From NCBI GenBank assembly GCA_910587955.1, contig CAJUNN010000032.1:1-33411 (forward strand): a DNA stretch of 33,411 nucleotides. The letters are read 5' to 3'. Both the position numbers and the translations under genes were made by a program. This document shows positions 1 to 7,999 of the stretch, in pieces. Within the stretch, counting starts at the first letter, position 1. Each line of letters begins with the position of its first letter. The stretch comes from an uncultured Lachnospiraceae bacterium. GTDB lineage: Bacteria; Bacillota; Clostridia; Lachnospirales; Lachnospiraceae. The notes below the pieces were generated by a model. It saw only the letters and a program-made list of their open reading frames with translations, did no database searches and had not been told where the DNA came from.

Positions 1-1
1 G

Positions 2-1618
2 GTCACCGGACGGGAAGTCTCGGGAAATTCCCTTTCTGTGGATGCGGAAGACTGGTCTTATGAGGAGGTAGAGCTGACTGTAACCAGAAAAGGCGACGCG
101 GCGGCGAAAAAAATCGGCCTGTCTGCCTCCCGGGTTTATCCGGTAAAGCAGAGGCTGCCAAGACCGGCCCAGCCGTCCGTGTCCAATCCCAACGCAGATG
201 AGCTGCATTATACCGTAGAGTGGAATCCTGTCCTCCCGGAGCAGGGCTGCGCCTCTTACGCCGTCTATCTCCAGCCTTACAAGGAGGACGGCACCCTGGA
301 TCTTCCCGTGGCCCTGGAAGAAAACGTACTTGTATCAGAAAAGGAAGAAAACGGCCTGTACCGCCGGACGCTGAATCTGGAAGACTACGCCGGAACCAAA
401 GCGCTATTGTTTCTTGTAGCTCAGCCGGAAGAGGACAGCACCAAGTATGTAAACAGCGTAAACGGCGTGACCTTTGAAGTGGAAATCCCCAGCCGTATCA
501 AGACGCCCGCCGTCACCTGGGAAAAAAGCTGGGAATACGACCGGAATTCACCCATACCGGCAGCCCTTTTCCAGGCGGCAGACGAAACGCAGAGCGGCGG
601 CTTACATGTCCGGGTCCATCCGGCCGATGCTGCCGGCATTCCTCCCGGAGACAGCAGCTATCTTTTGAAAGCCTATGTGTTTGAGAGCCGGGAGGCGGCG
701 GAAGCCGCACGGGCCCATCTGGAAAAAGGCCTGGAAGAAGACAATATCCCCGGCCTGCTTTTAACCTACCCGTTAAAGTATGGGAATGCTTTCACACCGG
801 CTGCCATGGTTATGGAGAGCAGCACCAGCTATCTGCACACCCTCCGGCAGCTGTCCGCCGAATACGCGGGACGCTTTATCCTATTTTTCACCCGGATCTC
901 ATCCGGAAACGGGCAGGTAAGTTCCAAATGGACGGCCAATCCGGCCGTATGGCAGCTGCCTTACGTAAAACTGGCCCAGCCGGCGCTTTCCGGCGGCAGC
1001 CGGGAGCTTAACATCACGGCTGTAAATAACCTGAACCCGGATCTTCCCGTAAAGGAAACCTGGAAAGCTGCCCATAAGCAGATCCAGTGGGAGTCCGTGG
1101 AACTGGCCGACTGCTACTATGTTACCCTGATGCCAAAGGACGGGAAAACAGCTCCCCGGCATTTTAAAATAACCGAAACCGAAACTGGGACCGGAGAAAG
1201 CACACACCGGGAAGTCCGCGTCTTCCAAAAGGCCGCAGATGAAAACGGCCGGGTATCCTGGAATGAAATTCCCGGAACAGAGACAGACGGCATACAGAGC
1301 TTCCGGCTGTCCGGTTATTCCATGGAAGTATCCGGCACCTATACAAAAGCCGGGCTATCCATTCCTTATACCGTTTGGGCAGATGCCGGGCTGGAAGCAG
1401 TCCGGCTGGAGGGAGGGAAAGTTTCCTACACGCTGATCCTGCCGGACGCCGACAGCTTAAAGCCTGTGCCGGATATTACCATTGCGGAGGAATCCCTGCG
1501 TCCCACCGCGTCGGTGAGTATTTACGCCGATGTAAAAGAAAACGATCCGGATGATCCGGACAAAACCAGCAGCGCATACATTCCGTCCGATTCCGGCACG
1601 GTAGATTTAGGAAACTAA
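2..1618 (+). CDS. Large beta-rich surface protein, 3' part (5' end outside window)
   Basis: The reading frame is open from the first bases of the window to the TAA at 1616-1618, so the true start lies upstream and about 538 residues are visible. The GTG at 38 has no ribosome binding site and is only an internal valine. The protein lacks transmembrane segments in the visible part and has no LPxTG sorting signal at its C terminus (it ends VDLGN). It contains repeated modules that look like fibronectin-type or Ig-like sandwiches: a proline-rich strand (residues like PRPAQPSV), then an xYTVEW or IQWESV strand, then a YAVYL or YYVTL strand. It ends 21 bases before the minor pilin genes, so I infer that it is an extracellular protein made with the pilus, perhaps a tip adhesin or pilus-associated protein. 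No family could be named. Confidence 0.7.
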   Translation, partial: VTGREVSGNSLSVDAEDWSYEEVELTVTRKGDAAAKKIGLSASRVYPVKQRLPRPAQPSVSNPNADELHYTVEWNPVLPEQGCASYAVYLQPYKEDGTLDLPVALEENVLVSEKEENGLYRRTLNLEDYAGTKALLFLVAQPEEDSTKYVNSVNGVTFEVEIPSRIKTPAVTWEKSWEYDRNSPIPAALFQAADETQSGGLHVRVHPADAAGIPPGDSSYLLKAYVFESREAAEAARAHLEKGLEEDNIPGLLLTYPLKYGNAFTPAAMVMESSTSYLHTLRQLSAEYAGRFILFFTRISSGNGQVSSKWTANPAVWQLPYVKLAQPALSGGSRELNITAVNNLNPDLPVKETWKAAHKQIQWESVELADCYYVTLMPKDGKTAPRHFKITETETGTGESTHREVRVFQKAADENGRVSWNEIPGTETDGIQSFRLSGYSMEVSGTYTKAGLSIPYTVWADAGLEAVRLEGGKVSYTLILPDADSLKPVPDITIAEESLRPTASVSIYADVKENDPDDPDKTSSAYIPSDSGTVDLGN

Positions 1619-1639
1619 AACATTGGGGAGGGAGCATGT

Positions 1640-2395
1640 ATGTTTCATTCCGTAAAAGCCAAAGAGGGGGCTTCCCTTGTGATGGTCATCTGCATCGGTG
1701 CCTTTCTTATGGCCTTTGCCCTGTCCATGATCTACACGGCAGGGCTCCTGCTCTCCCGATCCAACCGGAGGCTGGAGCAGGAAAGAAGCTACCAGCTTGC
1801 CAGGAGCTTTTCCCAGATCCTGGACCTGGAGCTGAAAAAATACAATGCTTTGGGGGACGCACCGGAAAAAAGCTTTTACCGGTACGCCGTACATTTTCTG
1901 GAAGGGCAGTACGGGGAATACGACCCCGATTACCTGGACGAAACGATTTTCCACTATACTGCCGGCGAGGCACCCGAGGGGATGGACGAAAGCCATTACG
2001 GAACCATCCGGGTGGCCCTTTACAAGGAGGCCGGCGAGGAAGAAGAAGAGCTGTCCGGCACCGTTTCCTCCGATGCGTCCATCGAAGACATTTTGACCAA
2101 CCCCATCCAGAGGTATGTATTTACTGTGGAAGTAACGGCCGAAACAGGAAGCACGTCTTTCCGCTACCGCACGGAATACCGGCAAACCGCAATTTACGAA
2201 GTGCGGTTTACCTACGGGGACAGCAAGCGGCCCGTAGTCCTGGCCGGAAGCGAGTGGCATTATGACAATGCCTCCGGGGAACTGTGTAATTTTGATTCCC
2301 CCGTACAGCTGGAATATGAATATCTCACCGGACTTGCCAATATGAAGAGCTGCAGCTTTGAAAGTGCCTATCTGGAGGAAGGAGAGGGGATATGA
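1640..2395 (+). CDS. Minor (tip-like) type IV pilin, GspK/PilX-like
   Basis: 251 residues. ATG at 1640 follows a GGGAGGGAG ribosome binding site at about 1625-1634. The short charged leader ends in Gly10, followed by ASLVMV and a hydrophobic helix of about 20 residues (11-32), then a soluble domain with many acidic residues. This is the prepilin layout, but position +5 after the presumed cleavage (G10|A11) is Met15, not the usual Glu. In type II secretion the pseudopilin without Glu+5 is the large tip subunit GspK, so I infer a tip or initiating minor pilin. It overlaps the next prepilin gene by 4 bases (ATGA) and should be processed by PilD encoded at 4522-5304. A PilX-type assembly protein is the other reading. 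Confidence 0.72.
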   Translation: MFHSVKAKEGASLVMVICIGAFLMAFALSMIYTAGLLLSRSNRRLEQERSYQLARSFSQILDLELKKYNALGDAPEKSFYRYAVHFLEGQYGEYDPDYLDETIFHYTAGEAPEGMDESHYGTIRVALYKEAGEEEEELSGTVSSDASIEDILTNPIQRYVFTVEVTAETGSTSFRYRTEYRQTAIYEVRFTYGDSKRPVVLAGSEWHYDNASGELCNFDSPVQLEYEYLTGLANMKSCSFESAYLEEGEGI

Positions 2396-2793
2396 AAATC
2401 CGGAGCATAAAAGCCCAAGGGGGTGAAACCCTGGTGGAAGTCCTGGCTGCCTTTGCCGTTTTTCTTATTCTGATGGCGGTTATGCAGAGCGCCGTCTCCT
2501 TCTGTACAAACGCCCAGGGAAAAAGCAAAGAAATCCGAAGGGTAAACGCGGAGATCTGCCGGAATTTCCAGACTGCAGAGGAGGCCGTACCCACCGGAAA
2601 CGTTACGCTGCGCTTTGAAGCCTCCTCGTTCACCGGGGAAACCGGAGGCGCCGTCCTCTTTGAAATAGAAACTGCTCTGGGTGAGAAAAAAGTTCCCTTT
2701 CAGGACGGAGAAGGGGAGCCTAAGCACACAATCTTTTACCTCTTTCTGCCTGCGGACACAAGCGCAGGGGAACCGGGAGGTGGAGAACCTTGA
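2392..2793 (+). CDS. Minor type IV prepilin
   Basis: 133 residues. The ATG at 2392 overlaps the stop of the preceding gene, with a GGAGAGGGG ribosome binding site inside that gene. The leader MKIRSIKAQGG is followed by ETLVEV and a hydrophobic helix (about residues 12-34); cleavage is expected after Gly11, leaving Glu at +5 (Glu16). This is a canonical class III signal for PilD. The remaining domain is small, about 95 residues. Two closely spaced minor prepilins and the Glu-lacking one at 1640 make a set like GspH/I/J/K or FimT/PilV/PilW/PilX, which primes pilus assembly. Which of these roles it has cannot be told from sequence alone. Confidence 0.85.
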   Translation: MKIRSIKAQGGETLVEVLAAFAVFLILMAVMQSAVSFCTNAQGKSKEIRRVNAEICRNFQTAEEAVPTGNVTLRFEASSFTGETGGAVLFEIETALGEKKVPFQDGEGEPKHTIFYLFLPADTSAGEPGGGEP

Positions 2794-3557
2794 ATGCCTG
2801 GAAGACCTTAAAGACACATGCCAAATCCGGTACTTCCCTGGTAGAAATGGTGGCTGCACTGCTGATTTTCAGCATTCTCATGACCATGATTGTTGCCGTG
2901 ATTCACCCGGCCTCCAAAATCTTCGTACAGATGCAGAGACTCCAATATGCCCAGGTGATTCTGGACAATACCATGCAGGAACTTCGGGGAACTGCCCTGG
3001 AGGCCTCAGGAAACGGATATGTAAAAATCTACGGCGCCTGCAGCCCGGACACGGATCTCACCCGGGAGGAGGGCGCAGAAACAGGAGCCGCCCTGGAGTT
3101 TGTCAACAGCGAGGGCTATGCCGTACTCCTGTCCGCAGACGGCTGCCCGGAGACGGACATTTTTCTCGGTTCCGCCGCCGTAGGCACAGTTTCAAAAGAC
3201 CAAATCCCGGCAGGCCGTCTTCTGGCCCGCTATTATGTCCGCAATGCCGGCGGAACCTACGGCTATCAGGACAAAGACGGGAAAAAAACGGCCCGTGCCG
3301 TCCATGCGGTCTTTACGGACGGCTACTATATGGGCGCTTATCTGGAACTGGAATTTTCCTATCCCGGCACGCCGGACAGCACCAGAACGGAAGCAGACGG
3401 CAGCATCACAGAATTTTACCGCTGCCTCTACGCGGATCTCCGGCTTTACAGCGATCCGGAGCGGACCCGGCTGGAAGCCAGGGAAAGTGCAGTCCTGGAC
3501 TTCCGGGTTCCCATAAAAAGACAGGACGGATTCACCGCCCAAGAAACAGGTATATAG
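2790..3557 (+). CDS. Minor type IV prepilin (PilW/GspJ-like), TTG start
   Basis: 255 residues. The start is TTG at 2790, overlapping the preceding TGA (TTGA), and is supported by the GGGAGGTGGAG ribosome binding site at 2775-2785 and by the need to include the leader. The leader of 14 residues ends in Gly14, then TSLVEM with Glu at +5 (Glu19), then a hydrophobic helix to about residue 38. The C-terminal domain is large (over 200 residues) and rich in Tyr and acidic residues, the size expected for GspJ/PilW-type minor pilins. It is the third gene of an overlapping minor pilin set. Translation is probably coupled to the gene before it. Confidence 0.82.
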   Translation: MNAWKTLKTHAKSGTSLVEMVAALLIFSILMTMIVAVIHPASKIFVQMQRLQYAQVILDNTMQELRGTALEASGNGYVKIYGACSPDTDLTREEGAETGAALEFVNSEGYAVLLSADGCPETDIFLGSAAVGTVSKDQIPAGRLLARYYVRNAGGTYGYQDKDGKKTARAVHAVFTDGYYMGAYLELEFSYPGTPDSTRTEADGSITEFYRCLYADLRLYSDPERTRLEARESAVLDFRVPIKRQDGFTAQETGI

Positions 3558-3574
3558 ACGGGAACTTCACCCGT
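3558..3574 (+). other. Short hairpin between minor and major pilin genes
   Basis: Directly after the TAG of the minor pilin gene, ACGGG (3558-3562) can pair with CCCGT (3570-3574) around a 7-base loop, followed by TTTATAG. The stem is short and the U-run is poor, so it is not a convincing terminator. It could protect the 3' end of a processed minor pilin message or reduce read-through, which would help set a high major pilin to minor pilin ratio. The 63-base gap to the major pilin is AT-rich but I could not identify a good promoter in it. Confidence 0.3.
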
Positions 3575-3620
3575 TTATAGATAGAAACTCATCAAATATT
3601 TTTAGAAAAGGAGAAAAAAA

Positions 3621-4037
3621 ATGCTGAAAACATTGAGAGACAACAAGAAAAAAGGCTTTACCCTGGTAGAGCTGATCGTGGTACTGGTCATCCTGGCCAT
3701 CCTGGCGGCCCTGCTGATTCCGGCCCTTACGGGGTATATTGACAAGGCGAAGGAAAAGCAGATTGTTGCAGAGACAAGGCAGGCTGTTATGGCGGCCCAG
3801 ACCATTGCAGATGAGGAGTACGCAAAAGGAACTGACGATACTGCCATCGTAACAAAATTAGAAGAAAGCGATAGCTCTGCTGTAATAAAATTGGCAGAAG
3901 TCCCCGGAACGGTCTCGGACATTGCAGTTAAGGATGGCAAGATAACAAAACTTGTTTATACCAATAACTTAGCATGTACTTATACTTTTGATGATTCCTC
4001 TAAGGCAGGATCATACGGAGAACCCGCAGCACCGTAA
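3621..4037 (+). CDS. Major type IV pilin
   Basis: 138 residues. ATG at 3621 is preceded by AAAAGGAGAAAAAAA. The leader of 12 residues (charged, ending KKKG) is followed by FTLVEL, with cleavage expected between Gly12 and Phe13 and Glu17 at +5. The hydrophobic assembly helix runs to about residue 40 and continues as an amphipathic helix (KAKEKQIVAETRQAVMAAQ). The globular part is short, as in small Gram-positive pilins such as those of clostridia. The second half of the gene (about 3820-4010) is visibly more AT-rich than the surrounding genes and uses different codons, which fits exchange or rapid change of the exposed domain. Its position after the minor pilins and before PilD/PilC marks it as the main fibre subunit. 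Confidence 0.9.
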   Translation: MLKTLRDNKKKGFTLVELIVVLVILAILAALLIPALTGYIDKAKEKQIVAETRQAVMAAQTIADEEYAKGTDDTAIVTKLEESDSSAVIKLAEVPGTVSDIAVKDGKITKLVYTNNLACTYTFDDSSKAGSYGEPAAP

Positions 4038-4066
4038 TCATTTGTTTCTGACCAAAAGGACCGCTC

Positions 4067-4525
4067 ATGAAGATAACCGCAAAACATCCAATCAAATACA
4101 GGCGGGTGCGTTTCGCCCTCTCTGTCATAGTTCTTCTTCTGGCGATCCTAGCAGCCGGCATTCCCGGCGCGCTGACCCTTATGCGGCGCGCGGACGCCCA
4201 GGTAGCGCTGGGAAATGCCAAATCTCTGCGGATTGCACTTCAGGCAGCTTCTACCCGATGCTATGCCGCAGACATTCCCTTTCACGATGCCTCCGAAAAA
4301 GGCGGCGTCACAGAGGAGGTCTGGAACCAGGTTATCACGGACAGCCGGGTGCCCGGAGATTTCTGGGTGCTTCAAACGGCCGAAGACGGATACCAGGTCT
4401 ATCGCTTCCTCTATCAGGAGGGGGATTTTTGGGTGCTGTACTGTCAGGATCCCCTCACTTACCAGGTATCCTACCAGCAGCCCTTGATTGAAACCCTGCG
4501 TCAGGAAGGGAGGAATCAGCCATGA
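4067..4525 (+). CDS. Pilin-like membrane protein without a prepilin cleavage motif
   Basis: 152 residues; ATG at 4067 with a weak ribosome binding site (AAAGGACCGCTC). It begins with a basic segment (MKITAKHPIKYRRVR), a hydrophobic helix at about 16-37 and then an amphipathic helix (residues 38-60) that resembles the pilin alpha-1 region (alanine-rich, spaced charges). However, there is no Gly-Phe/Met-x-x-x-Glu processing site. It overlaps pilD by 4 bases (ATGA). I infer a pilin-like protein that stays membrane-anchored, or an assembly factor that mimics the pilin helix. A degenerate pilin is the alternative. The soluble part contains YQVYRFLYQEGDFWVLYC with several aromatic residues; no known domain was recognised. 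Confidence 0.65.
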   Translation: MKITAKHPIKYRRVRFALSVIVLLLAILAAGIPGALTLMRRADAQVALGNAKSLRIALQAASTRCYAADIPFHDASEKGGVTEEVWNQVITDSRVPGDFWVLQTAEDGYQVYRFLYQEGDFWVLYCQDPLTYQVSYQQPLIETLRQEGRNQP

Positions 4526-5304
4526 TTTTATTCTTGGAAGGAATCCTCTGGCTGTTCCGCTTCACCCTGGGAGCCTGCATATTCAGCTTCCTGCATGTGA
4601 TTGCCTGCCGCCTGCCGAAAGGAGAGAGCGCAGTCCGCGGACGCAGCCATTGTCCCCATTGCGGGAAAACTTTAACTGTCTGGGAATTAATACCCTGTGT
4701 CAGCTATCTGGCCCAGGGCGGGAAATGCCGGGGCTGCAAAGCCCTCATTCCGAAGCGGTATTTTCTGGCAGAATGCACAGGCGGACTGGCCCTCGTCTGC
4801 TGCTGCGCCCGCTTCGGCTTTGGAACCTGGGGGCTTATCTCCCTGCGGGGGCTTCTGGCCTTTGCCTATCTTGGGCTTTTGCTTTTAATCGCCCTCATAG
4901 ACTGGGATACCCAGATTATCCGGGACCGGTTTCAGGTGTGTATCGGACTTCTGGGAATAGCAGCTCTATGGCTGTTTCCCGAACATACACTTGCGGATCG
5001 GCTGATTGGGACCATAGCCGTGTCCCTTCCCATGCTGATCCTGGCCCTCCTGGTGGAGGGAGCCTTCGGAGGAGGCGATATCAAGCTGATGGCTGTCAGC
5101 GGCTTCTTTCTGGGCTGGAAATCCATCGTGGCAGCCATGTTTCTGGGGCTGCTCCTGGGCGGAACTCTAGCCTTGTGGCTGATGGCCCGCAAAAAACTGA
5201 ACCGCAGGGATCACATGGCCTTCGGGCCTTTTCTGGCCCTGGGTCTGACTGCCGCCCTGTTTTACGGCGACCAAATGGTTAGCTGGTATCTTTCGATTTT
5301 GTAG
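4522..5304 (+). CDS. pilD: Prepilin peptidase PilD (A24 family)
   Basis: 260 residues, a bifunctional membrane aspartic protease and N-methylase that removes prepilin leaders. The N-terminal SFLHVIACRLP matches the family's FLNVVIYRLP motif. The cytoplasmic zinc loop has both CxxC pairs (Cys44/Cys47 and Cys69/Cys72), often lost in non-methylating forms, so methylation of pilin N termini is likely retained. The catalytic aspartates are visible as ALIDWDT (Asp127) and GGGDIK (Asp186, the GxGD motif). Multiple hydrophobic helices follow. The start ATG overlaps the previous gene's stop. Substrates are presumably the four prepilins at 1640-4037. Confidence 0.95.
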   Translation: MILFLEGILWLFRFTLGACIFSFLHVIACRLPKGESAVRGRSHCPHCGKTLTVWELIPCVSYLAQGGKCRGCKALIPKRYFLAECTGGLALVCCCARFGFGTWGLISLRGLLAFAYLGLLLLIALIDWDTQIIRDRFQVCIGLLGIAALWLFPEHTLADRLIGTIAVSLPMLILALLVEGAFGGGDIKLMAVSGFFLGWKSIVAAMFLGLLLGGTLALWLMARKKLNRRDHMAFGPFLALGLTAALFYGDQMVSWYLSIL

Positions 5305-5329
5305 AAGTGCGAGAGAAAGGAGTATTCCT

Positions 5330-6526
5330 ATGGCCAGATTTCGATATGTGGCAAAAAATATGGAGGGCAAGATCTTCCGGGGCGTTATGGACGCAGCCAA
5401 AGAGAGCAGCCTCCAGCAGCAGCTGGGAGACCAGGGGCTCTACCTAATCCGGTCCAAAGACGCATCTCCCGTGCGGGAGCACCGGAAATTCACGCCCAAG
5501 CAGCTCTCCGAATTTTCCAGGGAGCTTTCCACACTTCTGGCCTCCGGCATCAGCATTGTGCGCGCCCTGGAAATTGTGGCCGGCGGGGAAGGCTTATCCG
5601 CCCGGGTGCGTTCCGTCTATCTGGATGTTCTCTCCCAGCTCCAAAAAGGCGTCCATTTATGGAAAGCCATGGAAGCGCAGAAATGCTTTCCCGAACTGAT
5701 GCTTGGCATGATCCGATCCGGAGAGGAAAGCGGACGGCTGGACCAGGTGACGGAACGGCTTGCTTTGCACTATGAGCGGGATAACCGCCTGCGGGAGCAG
5801 GTGAAATCGGCCATGACATACCCTGCCGTTCTGCTGGTTATGAGCACTGCAGTCGTAATCCTGATTGTCACCTTTATCCTGCCCCAGTTTGAGGAATTGT
5901 TTTCGGAAATGGAGCATCTGCCTGCCGTCACTATGTTTTTGATGGGGGCTTCAAATTTTCTGGTAAACCGCTGGTATGTCCTGCTGCTGGCAGTGTTTCT
6001 CTTAGCCGTAATTCTGCAGATCCTCGGGAAAACCGAAACCATGCGGCGCACGCTCGGCTATCTCAAGATCCATCTGCCGGTGGTGGGGAGGCTGAATAAA
6101 GTTATCTATACAGCCCGCTTTTCCAGGACCTTAAGCAGCCTCTATGCCAGCGGAATGCCCATTCTCTCTGCCCTTAAGACAGCCGGAGAAACGGTGGGAA
6201 ACCTCTACATCGAAGAGCAGTTTGAAGAAGTGGTTTCCCAGGTGCGAAGCGGCGCATCCCTGTCCCAGTCTCTTTGCCGGGTAGACGGTTTTCTCCAAAA
6301 GCTCTCCAGCATCATTCTGGTAGGAGAGGAGAGCGGACGGCTGGATGTTATGCTGGATTCCATTGCCGTAACCATGGAAGAAGACGCAGAAGCCGCTTCC
6401 AAACGGCTGGTGACATTGCTTGAGCCCATGCTCATCTGCATGATGGCCCTGATCGTGGGATTTATCATTGTGGCCATAATGCTGCCCATCTATGAATCCT
6501 ACGGAGCCATCGAAGGGGCGGCCTAA
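5330..6526 (+). CDS. pilC: Type IV pilus inner-membrane platform protein PilC (GspF family)
   Basis: 398 residues, near the usual length of about 400. ATG at 5330 follows GAAAGGAGTATTCCT. Two GspF domains are visible: residues about 65-190, with QLSEFSRELSTLLASG and the helix after TYPAVLL, and about 265-390, with FSRTLSSLYASGMPILSAL. Both carry the characteristic GEESGRLD turn. Three transmembrane stretches (around 167-187, 205-230, 365-390) fit the family. The N-terminal 60 residues (ARFRYVAKNMEGK) form the usual leading domain. PilC sits at the pilus base and couples PilB ATP hydrolysis to pilin extraction. Confidence 0.95.
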   Translation: MARFRYVAKNMEGKIFRGVMDAAKESSLQQQLGDQGLYLIRSKDASPVREHRKFTPKQLSEFSRELSTLLASGISIVRALEIVAGGEGLSARVRSVYLDVLSQLQKGVHLWKAMEAQKCFPELMLGMIRSGEESGRLDQVTERLALHYERDNRLREQVKSAMTYPAVLLVMSTAVVILIVTFILPQFEELFSEMEHLPAVTMFLMGASNFLVNRWYVLLLAVFLLAVILQILGKTETMRRTLGYLKIHLPVVGRLNKVIYTARFSRTLSSLYASGMPILSALKTAGETVGNLYIEEQFEEVVSQVRSGASLSQSLCRVDGFLQKLSSIILVGEESGRLDVMLDSIAVTMEEDAEAASKRLVTLLEPMLICMMALIVGFIIVAIMLPIYESYGAIEGAA

Positions 6527-6562
6527 CCCCGGGACGGAACAGACAGAAAAAGGAGGAAGACC

Positions 6563-7999
6563 ATGGACACAACCGTCATCGTATTTCAGGAGGACTGTAT
6601 ACTGGCTGCAAAAGGAAAGGACAGAGCTTACCCCCTTATCTCCCGGGTCAGGCGCATCCCGTTGCCCGGTACCGGGGATACCTTCGCCCGCTGGATCCAG
6701 GCGCTCTCTTTGCTTGACCCGGAATGGAAAGCAGAGCCGGTGCGTCTCGTACTTCCTGCCGGAATGAGCGCTACCCGTGTGCTGTCCCTTCCCCCGGGGA
6801 GAGGACGCCAGCTTTCCCAAATGGCCGAACGGCAGGTGGAGAACAGTTTCCGGAATGAAATTGCAGATTACTCCATTGCCTTCTCCCACAAAAAGGACGG
6901 CGTAGATCTCTGTGCCGGAGGTGCCGATAAGGGAGTTTTGGAACATTTTATGGAAATCTGCGAAGAAGCCGGTATTTCCATGGAAGGCATCACGGTTCCC
7001 CTTGAGGGTTATCTGCGCATACTGGGACGGCTGGAGGACTGTGAAGCCCCGGCATCCATCTGCCTCTTCTTCGAAGAGGACAGTATGACCAGCATCCTCC
7101 GGCTGAACGGCAGATGCCTTTACTCCAGCCGCAGCCGGCTTTTCAGCGAACCCGGAACCCTGGACTTCGGAACGGAGATAGTGCGGAGCATCTCCGGCAT
7201 TCTCCAGTTCTACGCAGGCAGCCGGCAGGAGCTTCCCATTACAACGGTTTATTATTCCGGCTGTCCTTCGGAAGATTTCGAAGCCGGCCAGGAGGGAATC
7301 CGCGGGCTCGGCCTCAAGGCCTGTCCTCTCCGGACGGATCGCCGGATCACGTTCCCCCCCGGAGAACGGCCCGAAAGCTGGCTCTCCTGTATGGGCGCCA
7401 TGATCCGGAACGGGAAACGGGAACGGCAAATCAATCTCTACAGCGCAGCTTTAAAAGCTCTGGACCAAGAGCCCTCTTCCAAGACACTTCTTAAGCATCT
7501 CACAGTACCGGGACTTCTCTTGGGAACCGTACTGCTTCTCGGGGGCATTCTGTGGATACTCAACCGGAACCTGGAGCACCGGATTCAAACCATTCAAGAC
7601 TGGATGGATAATTCTAAGGTACAAAGCCAGTATCAGGAGGCTGCGGCCCTGGAAGCCCGGCTTTTGGAGATTGAAGGAGGAATTGCCGCTGTAGAACGGC
7701 TGGAAGAAAATCTTTCCTCCTACCCGGCTCTTTCCGCCCAAACATTAAGCCGCATCGAACACGCGGGCGGCAGCGGGATAAAGCTTGAGATCACCGGTTA
7801 CGATGCCCAGACCGGCATCCTCACTTTCCGCGCCGGAAGCCGTGAAGTTATTGACGTTCCCTCCTACATTCTGCAAATGCAGGAGACGGGCATATTCCAC
7901 ACCATGGACTACACCGGCTATACGTATGAAAACGAATGGTATACCTTGTCGCTTTCCTGCGTCCTTGCCGGAAACCAAAGAAAAGGAGGAGACGAGTGA
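6563..7999 (+). CDS. PilM-PilN fusion, type IV pilus alignment subcomplex protein
   Basis: 478 residues; ATG at 6563 after AAGGAGGA. Residues 1 to about 280 are cytoplasmic and arranged like PilM, an actin-like protein (for example the region around VERQVENSFRNEIADYS and CMGAMIRNGK). But the phosphate-1 loop DIGSSxxK of true PilM is not seen; the first strand reads TVIVFQEDCILAAKG. At residues 290-293 is INLY, matching the INLLP motif of PilN's cytoplasmic tail that docks in PilM. It is followed by a transmembrane helix (about 313-333), a coiled-coil-like stretch (about 336-385) and a C-terminal domain as in PilN (ITGYDAQTG ... CVLAGN). So the PilM partner and the PilN membrane protein appear to be a single chain. 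PilO follows with a GTGA overlap. Confidence 0.85.
   Translation: MDTTVIVFQEDCILAAKGKDRAYPLISRVRRIPLPGTGDTFARWIQALSLLDPEWKAEPVRLVLPAGMSATRVLSLPPGRGRQLSQMAERQVENSFRNEIADYSIAFSHKKDGVDLCAGGADKGVLEHFMEICEEAGISMEGITVPLEGYLRILGRLEDCEAPASICLFFEEDSMTSILRLNGRCLYSSRSRLFSEPGTLDFGTEIVRSISGILQFYAGSRQELPITTVYYSGCPSEDFEAGQEGIRGLGLKACPLRTDRRITFPPGERPESWLSCMGAMIRNGKRERQINLYSAALKALDQEPSSKTLLKHLTVPGLLLGTVLLLGGILWILNRNLEHRIQTIQDWMDNSKVQSQYQEAAALEARLLEIEGGIAAVERLEENLSSYPALSAQTLSRIEHAGGSGIKLEITGYDAQTGILTFRAGSREVIDVPSYILQMQETGIFHTMDYTGYTYENEWYTLSLSCVLAGNQRKGGDE

Noticed and set aside
3558..3574. Strong terminator between minor and major pilin
   Set aside because: The stem is only five base pairs with a poor U-run, so it was listed as a weak hairpin only.
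4488..5282. 264-codon frame overlapping pilD in another frame
   Set aside because: PilD has all catalytic motifs in its own frame; the shadow has no features.
6131..7429. Long open frame of 432 codons on the - strand over the pilC and PilM-PilN genes
   Set aside because: It is antisense to two clear pilus genes, has no ribosome binding site or family signature, and reads as a low-complexity mirror of GC-rich coding sequence.
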